A stretch of 64,000 nt of DNA from Amphiura filiformis (Eukaryota; Echinodermata; Ophiuroidea; Amphilepidida; Amphiuridae). Under the pieces are notes generated by a model. It was not told the DNA's origin, searched no databases, and saw only the letters and a list, made by a program, of their open reading frames with translations. The position numbers and the translations under genes are program-made. The DNA is taken from positions 15,486,094 to 15,550,093 of the forward strand of contig NC_092647.1 of assembly GCF_039555335.1 (NCBI RefSeq). The letters are read 5' to 3'. Numbering within the stretch: position 1 is the first letter of the stretch; every line of letters starts with the position of its first letter. Of the stretch, positions 36,209-64,000 are shown piece by piece.

Positions 36209-36864
36209 AAGAACAAGGTCACGCATTGCTACGCAGTTTGGCTAGCGAATGAGATGCCGATGTGATGATGACGTGATTCAATTAGCCTATAGTCAGAATC
36301 CCACTTCCGTATACACCATAAACTGTGCCAAATTTTGGACCGTTGAAGTTCTCTGCTGAAAACTATAATCCACTCAAGAGGTATACGACGATTACGCTAT
36401 TCAACGCAAGTCAAGACTTGAATGGATTTAATCAGTGCAGTCACTGAAACACAGCCTTTCTTTGATGTTTATGATCGTTAATATGCGACGATATCGATCA
36501 TCTATTCAAAAAGTTTAATTCAAACTGACCCCCCAGGTGACCTGTACCCTTTTGCATCGGTCACATGTTCTTCGATTGCATCATTGTGTTTCCGAGTTCA
36601 AGTTGATTATTGCTAGCAACACCTGATCAAATTCCCTCATTTCCTTTCAAAGTTACGGCAAATTTGTGTAAAATTGTTTCTGATCGAGGTTATGTAGATA
36701 TGGGCAAAAGAGTAACACTGTGACGTCATAGGTCCAATTTTGCTCTGATTTTGATGAAACTGATCTCAAATTATTTGTCTTGTTGCAAGGACTCAGAAAA
36801 AGGATAGTTTTAACTATCTTGGGTGCTTAATCCAGGTAACACAACAATTTGTCAAGGTCAAATT
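36209..36864. promoter_or_regulatory. Possible promoter / first-exon zone of ferrochelatase
   Basis: The coding region's first exon opens with a splice acceptor, so a non-coding first exon must lie upstream. This patch has a CRE-like TGATGACGTGA (about 36265-36275) and an ETS-type CACTTCCG (36301-36308) close together, a usual mark of housekeeping promoters, followed by a possible donor CAAGAG|GTATAC near 36380. The assignment is a guess based on motif content and position. Confidence 0.2.
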
Positions 36865-37066
36865 CAGTGGCGGCGCCATCGGGGGCATGGGGGCAAATGC
36901 CCTCCAGTCAGAAGTCTTGCCCCCTGTTGCCCCCCCAGAAAAAACCAAAAATTACGAAAAATTTCACTTTTTAGGTAATTTTATGCATAAAATTTGTTGA
37001 TTTTGCCCCCCTGAAATTCACTTTGCCCCCTAATGCCCCCGAAAAAAATTCCTGGTGCCGCCACTG
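36865..37066. mobile_element. hAT-like MITE, 8-bp duplication GTCAAATT
   Basis: The left end CAGTGGCGGCGCCA and right end TGGTGCCGCCACTG are inverted, and GTCAAATT flanks both sides exactly (36857-36864, 37067-37074). The body of 202 bp has GCCCCC-rich right and GGGGGC-rich left subtermini and shares AGAAGTCTTGCCCCC with 4229-5614. Confidence 0.9.
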
Positions 37067-38125
37067 GTCAAATTGATTCAATATAGAACTCAATGCGACT
37101 GAATTGGTTAGGTAGGCCCTATTGTAGATTTTGATGTGTTACTGAGGTAACGAAACATCCTACATAGCACAAACTATTATTTTTCTGATATTTCATGGAA
37201 AGGCCAATAATTTGGGACCATTTTAAATTTTGGTCCATAACTCCATAACCGTACATCGTAGATATGTCAAACTATACATTTTTCTGAATACTTATGATGA
37301 GAGGAACACATTGCCTGTGTTTTTAACCAAGTCTGAGCAGTTTTGAACTTGACCTCTGTGTAAAAGTTCAATGACCTTTTCCCACCAAATAAGGGTTCTG
37401 TGACTTCTGTTGAAATGCATCTATCATATAATGATAAGCGCTGTATATCTGCCAAATACAGCAAATTTAATATGATTTGCACAATTGTTTCAGGAATTTA
37501 TGGGACTAATGGTGAAAATTTCATTTTGAAGTCAGATGACTTCAAAAGATGGACCCAGAATGGTGGCACAAGGAAGTCAAAGAATCTAGCTAAATACCAT
37601 TGACCCATCTGATCATGTTGGTGATACAAATGCTGGTTTCTGTTATTCACAGCAGTCATTGGATGATCTTCCAGCATTCCTTTCTAGCCAAGAACCACCT
37701 CCCCAGGTCTTGAAAATTTGTCTGCTTGCAAAGCAAGAGCCTAGAAAATATCCCACAATGGCTATTGAAGGAATTTGCATTTGAAATCACCCAGCCTACC
37801 CAATGGAAAGAGCTGATGAAGAAAGCAATGAGAGCCCCATTCAGTAGCAGTGTTAGCTTTGTTAATCACAACTGTATTATGCTATCAAATTATCAGAACA
37901 TGTTATATTTTATCTGATAATCGCTGTTGGGCTATGAAATTCTGAGTAATAAAATCATGTTCTAATAACATTATTACATTGTTTGTGTGTTTTATTTGTT
38001 ATATTTTACATGTATTAAAGTGTCGAAATTAAATGACTGCGCAATAAATGTAGATTTGTTAAAAATAATATTGCATGATTGCTTCATCTCTGTAACATTT
38101 TCTGTATCTTTTCCCTTTTGTATAG
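37067..38125. other. Upstream of ferrochelatase coding exon; no exon assigned
   Basis: It contains two open stretches (37400-37603 and 37726-37917, + strand) of mixed composition but without recognisable domains or paired splice sites. A 5' non-coding exon of ferrochelatase may lie here or further upstream and cannot be placed from sequence. Confidence 0.3.
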
Positions 38126-38132
38126 TTCCACC

Positions 38133-58421
<20,289 letters not shown>

Positions 58422-59541
58422 CAGAACACTACAATTAATCTGGATATTTGAGAAAGTTTTCCACATCTCCTGCAGACAGTATAATGTGACAGGGTCAAGC
58501 CATATAATTTGTTTATGAAATGGAAATCATTATTTTGAGTTATATCCAAGAAAGAAACACATTGCTGGGTTGTACTGACAATGAACAACTTTGCAGGTTT
58601 AACTAATGTATTGGTGCCTTCAATGCAGGTTTGCAGGCTCAATTTTGCAGGTTTGACTAATGTATTGTTAGCCTTTAAGGCTAACCTAGCCTTTAAGGCT
58701 AACCTAGCCTTTAAGGCTAGGTAAGTGTCCTCTTGAAGGTGACAGATCTGTTCATGTAATATGTACATTACATGTAGGATTGATGAAGCTTCATCTTGTT
58801 TCATCTCAAAAGCAATTTGATGTCAAACAGTGCAGTGTCATGTTGGCATTCCCTGCAAAAAAACTTGGGCTTCAACCTCAGTTTCTCTCCAGTCAGAACA
58901 ATTCACAAAAGAAAATCACTATTTTGGGCAAAAAGGGCAAAATTTTCCACTGTCCCCATTTTCAATTGAAAATCAGTCACAGTAGAGGATTGATTCAATT
59001 GGTGTACAGCGTGCTCATTGAAGTTACCCAATATCGTTGGCATTAAATCACAATCTCAAAAAGTAATAGAGATAATCAAACAATCTGTCAGATACAAGAT
59101 AAAAAATGGCACTAGAGATTACTTTAATGCTAAGAGATAAAAATAATGTCAAATATTTAGGCTATGGAGGTGCCTGATCTCATGATAATTAGTAAGGTTT
59201 TAAGCATAGGCGTAGATCTTGGGGGATGGGGGATCCCCCCACAATATTTTGATAAGGGGATGATTCATACAGTCATCAATGTCGATGCCTGTTTGTGGGT
59301 TTCTGACCAAAATAACCTCATATTTGGCAATTTTAGCCTAAAAGTGCCAATTTTTGTATTCTATTATTTTCACCCTTGTGTTTTCTAAGATTTAAGATTG
59401 TAAGATTTGTAAGATGTAAGATTGACAACTTGATATTATATACTAGTTTTATAATAGTTTTGTACTCTGCAACAATATAATGTAACTTATATACAAGCAA
59501 GCAAAATAATGAAAAATAATAAATGTATCAGTATTTGGAGC
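58422..59541. other. Ferrochelatase 3' region
   Basis: Contains the 3' untranslated region; its end is not certain. Candidate polyadenylation signals are ATTAAA (59042-59047) and AATAAA (59518-59523). It includes a short duplication (GCAGGTTTGACTAATGTATTG-type text at 58590-58667) and the tandem repeat at 58670-58722. At 59200-59250 GGCGTAGATCTTGGGGGATG resembles a hAT-like MITE end without a partner. Confidence 0.45.
58670..58722. repeat. 18-bp tandem repeat, ~3 units
   Basis: Units of AGCCTTTAAGGCTAACCT; each contains the palindrome AGCCTTTAAGGCT. It lies in the probable ferrochelatase 3' UTR and could form stacked hairpins in RNA. Confidence 0.9.
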
Positions 59542-59665
59542 GATTGCCGAATAGGGTGCAACTCTACTAGTCTTATTACAAGACTACCCTACCCCAACCC
59601 TAACCCTAAACTCCATAAACAAGGACTGGACTCAAGTCTAGCAAGTTGCACCCTATTCGGTAATC
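59542..59665. mobile_element. 124-bp MITE with internal telomere-like tract
   Basis: The left end GATTGCCGAATAGGGTGCAA and right end TTGCACCCTATTCGGTAATC are inverted with one mismatch. The centre reads CCCCAACCCTAACCCTAAAC, telomere-type repeats. The half copy at 47107-47193 keeps the same tract, and a lone end occurs at 41431-41465. It lies between the two convergent genes. Confidence 0.8.
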
Positions 59666-60106
59666 ATACCCAGCATTTATATAAAACTAATAAAGGTATT
59701 TTGTATTTAGCAATCTTGAAGTTATTGTGCTTTGATTTAAAGTACTTATTTCTAAGATCACAGAAAGTATGGTTCTTTTCTTCCACATCTTTCTTAAATG
59801 CATGTCCTTCCTATGTTGAACTTATAATTCAGTTGAATATGTAATCAAAAGATATGTCAAAATGTGATAAATACTACTCGAGCATAAAGATATTGTATAT
59901 GTCCTGAAATTAATTTATGTGGGTTTACTACATTTTTAACAAATATCTCACAAAATCTGTGTTTTGAATATACATCAAAATTCTAAATGTACAAAATGAT
60001 CAGAGTGTTTCCATAGTGGAACGATACATCAAACTTGATGTATTGCCAAGCTAGAAAATATTACAACAGTTCTTCTGATTCTTTTACTAAACTAATAACC
60101 TAAAGT
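59666..60106. other. Intergenic, 3' side of the receptor gene
   Basis: AT-rich sequence behind the receptor stop codon on the minus strand, presumably its 3' untranslated region. No confident polyadenylation signal or repeat is seen. Confidence 0.4.
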
Positions 60107-60373
60107 TCATGGTTCAAAAACCACATAAATTGTCCAATAGCATATATTAAATGCTATAAAAGCCAAAGCAAAAACGATTCTTGCCAACTTGTCCATTTGC
60201 TCAGCACTGAAGTCCACTTTTGGTGTTGTGTTTTCCAATTCTGGCAGTGAACAGTCCTTGGTAGAGTTTGCTGGTAGCCTATTGATGCCGTAGTCAGTGC
60301 CTAGGTTATTCCTTGAGATCATACTCATTGGTCTCCTAGCATCTTGGGTTGTCTTTGTTGTTTCACAGCATTT
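60107..60373 (-). CDS. Receptor last exon (loop end and M4)
   Basis: Open from a likely acceptor (TTTTTTTCTGAAG| at 60374) to TGA (60107-60109), 89 codons. Starts KCCETTKTTQDARR, a loop of low conservation, then DFSAEQMDKLARIVFALAFI and the M4 helix, ending VVFEP. A short extracellular tail is usual for the family. Confidence 0.85.
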   Translation of the reverse strand, partial: KCCETTKTTQDARRPMSMISRNNLGTDYGINRLPANSTKDCSLPELENTTPKVDFSAEQMDKLARIVFALAFIAFNICYWTIYVVFEP

Positions 60374-61867
60374 CTTCAGAAAAAAATGAAGATTTCACTA
60401 AATAAATAATTAATTGTGAAGCAACCTTGTTAGTCTACTGGATGAGAGAGATTCTGGGACCAAAAAGTTTGACTCGTCATCATCTAACAACTACCCAAAG
60501 AAATTCACCTAACAAAATTAATGGTAATGTTGTGACAAGGATAATGATTCAGAGTCTCTTACGAATGAAGCAATATGAAAAAGAAGCTTTGAAAATGGTG
60601 TGTTATAGGCCTATTTGTTACTATCACACCCCTAGCTCCACTTGTACAAGTGGAGCTATAATGGAGCAAAGAAACAGTAATAGGATGTCACCAAAAATAA
60701 AATGGACTATAGATACAATTTGAGCTAGGATGCAAGGACACCTGTCTAATTGTCTATGATCATAATTTCAAATACTTTATATCCAGGGAACAACCTAATT
60801 ATAATAAAGATATAGATATTTACTGGATTGTGACTTTAAACAAATTAAAAGGGTAATAGTATTTGGTATCATTTAATGCTTGTGCTGTTTGTGTGGGCCT
60901 TCAGCGAAATTAAGTACTATAAAATTTTCTAATTAATTTGGCAAAAAGGCTTGGTATACCATACCATTTTTCTTTCATGTAAGACGATGAGATAGTTGGT
61001 CAGTGCATACTCTATCAGTGAGAGAAATACAAATATAAGACATGCTGCGAGCCATATATCAATTGCCTGTATATGGAAACAAACAAACAACAAAGAATCA
61101 TACTATTAAATTACTAAAATGCTAAATGATTTATTGAGTTTATGAAACTGGTATTTTTTTAATGTCATTCCTTAAACACTTAAAGTTCCTGCAATCTTAT
61201 TGGTTCTTAGTAGTCCAATATGAGGTGCATATGTAGGATTTAATTTGATTAAAATTTGGTATACTTATGATTAATATATTTATTTGAATTGAAGTGTTTA
61301 AAAATGAGAATAAAGGTATTGTTTTAAGCATTGTCGTTATCTGTCGTCTCATATAACATGCAACATCATTATTTTTGGTGTAAAACAACTCGACTTCGTC
61401 TCGCTTTTACTTAAAATAATGATTATGCCTGTGTTATATGAGGCTTATATGAGATGATAGATCCATGACAGCAGCTAAAAACAATACCTTTATTCTCTAA
61501 CTAATTAATAAGCCTATCTTCAGATGGGAATGCGATTGTTAATAGAAAAAAAGTAATTTTGCGCGATTGTTGATGCTATTTTACTGAATCATTTACTTTC
61601 ACGAATGCATGAGCTCTTCGGTCTAAACTATGCCTACCTTTGCCTCCTTGGCATTAGGGAAAGACTCCTGCATAGATGCTGTCATAGTGTTAGCTGTCAT
61701 CACTGTGGTGATCCCTAGAGTGATACGGGCTGGAGCTGCGTGAGCATCAATCCAGAAAGACATCCAGGATATTATGACAAGGAGAAGGCTAGGGATATAA
61801 ACTGTCAGGATATAGGTCTGGAGTTGTCTCTTGAATGTGAACTTGACTTCCACGCCTTCTAATGTCT
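60107..61867 (-). CDS. Cys-loop anion channel receptor, C-terminal exons (partial)
   Basis: A pentameric ligand-gated chloride channel of the glycine/GABA-A group in the plasma membrane. Three exons on the minus strand cover M1-M2, M3, and the end of the intracellular loop plus M4. Seen: VKFTFKRQLQTYILTVYIPS (start of M1), SWMSFWIDAHAAPARITLGI with the PAR motif before M2 that marks anion-selective members, AIDIWLAACLIFVFLSLIEY (M3), and FALAFIAFNICYWTIYVVFE (M4). All visible junctions agree in phase 0. The ligand-binding exons with the Cys loop should lie at higher coordinates but were not found before the window end. The exact subtype cannot be named. Confidence 0.9.
60374..60964. other. 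Receptor intron between M3 and M4 exons
   Basis: Intron by deduction. A plus-strand open frame of 98 codons (60427-60723) has no recognisable motif. A perfect 26-bp palindrome, TAGCTCCACTTGTACAAGTG continuing to GAGCTA, lies at 60633-60658. An extra exon for the intracellular loop cannot be excluded. Confidence 0.5.
60633..60658. repeat. Perfect 26-bp palindrome
   Basis: TAGCTCCACTTG and CAAGTGGAGCTA around TA with no mismatch. It has no spacer, so it is either a symmetric protein-binding site or a chance or foldback remnant. Confidence 0.9.
60965..61066 (-). CDS. Receptor exon with M3
   Basis: 34 codons, phase 0 on both sides. Acceptor CATATACAG|GCA, donor ATG|GTATGG. Encodes the M3 helix and LTNYLIVLHERKM-type start of the intracellular loop. 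Confidence 0.9.
61170..61500. mobile_element. Foldback MITE, second copy of 51888-52318 family
   Basis: It shares CAATCTTATTGGTTCTTA, ATTAAAATTTGGTATACTTA and the closing AACAATACCTTTATTCTC. It is ~100 bp shorter than the ferrochelatase copy because the segment after GGTTCTTA is deleted. It lies in the receptor intron between the M3 and M2 exons. Confidence 0.8.
61638..61867 (-). CDS. Receptor exon with M1 and M2
   Basis: About 76 codons: TLEGVEVKFTFKRQ, M1, the short M1-M2 loop with PAR, M2 (ITLGITTVMTANTMTASMQE) and FPNAKEAK. Donor AAG|GTAGGC. The acceptor TATAGAG leaves two possible starts (61867 or 61865); the latter gives phase 0. The pore-lining M2 differs in its outer half from vertebrate glycine receptors. 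Confidence 0.9.
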
Positions 61868-62149
61868 CTATAATTACAAATTTGGACCCTTATATAATTC
61901 AAAAGATATTCATTTTTTTAATATTTAACATTTTAAAACAAGTTATCGTAGTGCAGTTTATCTAAATCATTACACCAATCTTAACATATTTGTTTGAAAT
62001 TCAAATAATTCCCTTTAGTCCGGCTACCAAACTCAATTTTGCCACAGAAGCTTGTTTTGGTGTCCATAGTTTTGTTTTGGATGGATTTTGCTTCTCAAGC
62101 CTACCAACTTCAAAAATAAGTTTACTGGACATCTGTCAGCAGTGAGTAT

Positions 62150-62785
62150 TGTGAGATATTGCGGGTCAAAGTTCACACACAGGTCAAAATTCAAACTGCT
62201 CAAATGCTGTTGAAAAGTTCCCCAAATTATTCCTCTTGTCATGGCGATCCAGAAAAAGTATACTTTACCTATCTGTGACATACCCTTCTGGATCAAGTTA
62301 TAAGCAAAAAGGTCAAAGGTCATGATTTGACATCCACAGGGGCCAAACCTGAAAAATGCTCCGATCTTCACCAGAAAATCCATAATAGTTTGCATTGTGT
62401 ATGTTTCCTTACATGGGTAACCATGGTAACATAGCAAAAAAGGTCAGATCTAAATGATTCAATGGACGACCTTTGTCTCCACGTTACCATGGAACGAGAC
62501 ATCCTAGCTATGGCATACTTCTTTTTTAATTGTTTATAGAAGACGAAAAATTTGAGACTATTTTCATACAAATCGGAGTATTTTTCAGGTTTTGACCCCT
62601 GTGGAGGTCAAATGGTGTCCTTTGACCTTTCTGCTTATAACTCCAGAAGGAAATGTCACAGGTAAGTAATTGTAGGCCTATACTTTTTCTGGATCGCCAT
62701 GACAAGAGGAATAATTTGGAGAACTTTTCAACAGCATTTGAGCAGTTTGAATTTGACCTGTTTATGAATTTTGACTCCATTTGTT
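62150..62785. repeat. Foldback repeat with ~200-bp inverted arms
   Basis: Left arm 62150-62350 (GTCAAAATTCAAACTGCTCA, GTTGAAAAGTTC, CTTGTCATGGCGATCCAG) faces right arm 62565-62785 with the same text inverted. The arms are ~85% alike; the core is ~210 bp. It probably lies in a receptor intron. The 134-codon minus frame here comes from the repeat. Confidence 0.8.
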
Positions 62786-63274
62786 AGCATCGGCCCCCGA
62801 AAAACACCATTAGGATCCTACTCCTATATGCAGGAATGGAATTTTTGATGCTGTAGGCATACTAAACCTTTAATGCTCCACATAATACACGTGAAACTGG
62901 CAAAAGATGAGATACCGAGAATACAAATTTATACGAGAGGCATGCATAAGATATCATAGGCAACTTAACAATGCAGGTACAAACAAGTATGGCAAAATAA
63001 AATAAATAAAATGTATATTTTATAACATAATCATGAAAGGGGGAGTATGGCGGAGATCAGACACGTAACACGTCCACGCAGGTACATCGAATAATGTGTG
63101 ATTTGTTGCCTTTCCTCTTCCGGGTCGCCTCATGTATGTATCAGGGATAGGATGTTTTACGGATGGGCTGTGTTTATGTTATATATATTCAGTAGATTTC
63201 ATACTGCAGTTACTGTCCGTTTTCCTACACACAATACATAGTGCTCTCACCATTGATGCGTGACCTCTACAAAT
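62786..63274. other. Nothing recognised
   Basis: No exon of the receptor or other gene was recognised on either strand. Confidence 0.4.
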
Positions 63275-63606
63275 AGTGTATGTTAGAAGTATAGGATATT
63301 GCCTAGTTAACGTCACTGTGTGAAAAATAACCGGCCAATATTTAAAGTATTCTCTGAAATTCTAGAAAATATTGTTTTGTAACATTTCCTAAATTTTTAG
63401 CTAATTTAGGTGTTTGGAAATATTCGCACTTTGGTGTTTTAGTGTATGTTATAGGTAATAGGACATTGCCTAGTTAACGTCACTGTGTTAAAAATAATCG
63501 GCCAATATTTAAAGTATTCTCTGAAATTCTAGAAAATATAGTTTTGTAACATGTCCTAAATTTTTAGCTAATTTGGTGTTTGGAAATATTCGCACTTTTG
63601 TGTTTT
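63275..63606. repeat. 166-bp tandem duplication
   Basis: 63275-63440 and 63441-63606 are adjacent copies (AGTGTATGTTA, TTGCCTAGTTAACGTCACTG, CCAATATTTAAAGTATTCTC, GGAAATATTCGCACTTT) with about a dozen differences. No coding potential. Confidence 0.95.
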
Positions 63607-64000
63607 AGGAAGGATATGTAAACGACAGATAACACCAAAAAATATGAAGAAATTATTTCCAAACCGTGTTAAGTCAACAACCATTATGTTTCTCATTTTC
63701 AAGAATGTTGGTTAACAATAAGCAGACTATTGTCTCATTTCGTGAACAAAGGCTTACATAGTATTGTTACCTTTGCGCTTTGCTTTATAATCTGTTACCC
63801 AACTGAAAACTATAATACCAGTTCATTGCAATACCGCACAGGTAAAACAGAAACATGTGTAGTGTGGATTTAACCAGAGAAGATCTGATTTAATCAGTTG
63901 AGCAGTTTTCAATGAGTGTTATCTTGGTTTAATAGCTTTTAATGGGGTTTAAGTTCTGCAAAGGTCGTGGTGAATTCTACTGTAGACATGACTGCTTCAT
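63607..64000. other. Nothing recognised
   Basis: No exon, RNA gene or repeat partner was found up to the end of the window. Confidence 0.4.

Noticed and set aside
62033-62437. 134-codon minus-strand frame near the receptor gene
   Set aside because: It falls in the foldback repeat and does not resemble a Cys-loop receptor ligand-binding domain.

Overview
The window is metazoan nuclear DNA. It has two spliced, intron-rich genes in convergent orientation, no operons, and a dense load of small inverted-repeat transposons, minisatellites and retroelement pieces. The mix (Penelope-like element with GIY-YIG domain, many short hAT-like, TA-flanked and TTAA-flanked MITEs, pogo-like MITE, Tc1-like remnant), together with the ferrochelatase sequence, suggests a non-vertebrate deuterostome such as an echinoderm or hemichordate. 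The species cannot be settled from the sequence alone.

Layout. 1-2180: a ~45-bp minisatellite with a MITE inserted in one monomer. 2181-38125: a long stretch without a recognised gene, except one candidate exon of unknown identity (10074-10156). It is built of MITEs, a 2.4-kb candidate solo LTR (30051-32430), a ~80-bp minisatellite (24655-25423), a near-perfect 237-bp palindrome (24347-24583) and unclassified sequence. 38126-58421: a complete ten-exon ferrochelatase coding region (406 residues) on the + strand, with both catalytic residues and all four iron-sulfur cysteines. Its introns carry a Tc1-like transposase relic, several MITEs (some nested) and, in intron 7, two head-to-tail copies of a Penelope-like retroelement. 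58422-60106: convergent intergenic DNA with a telomere-like MITE. 60107-61867: the last three recognisable exons of an anion-selective Cys-loop (glycine/GABA-type) receptor on the - strand; upstream exons are not found. 61868-64000: a foldback repeat, a 166-bp tandem duplication and unclassified DNA.

The most interesting signal is in ferrochelatase intron 7. Each Penelope-like copy carries, after its open reading frame, a 59-nt segment that folds by hand into a complete type I hammerhead ribozyme (54259-54317 and 56739-56797). The two are exactly 2480 nt apart and in the sense direction of the host gene. The downstream copy is nearly intact (one in-frame stop and one frameshift). The upstream copy is 5'-truncated and supplies the pseudo-LTR, as known for this class. 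A degenerate tRNA-Thr-like sequence with a T-run lies just upstream.

All boundaries, pairings and repeat relations were read by eye. No database search, folding program or dot plot was run.
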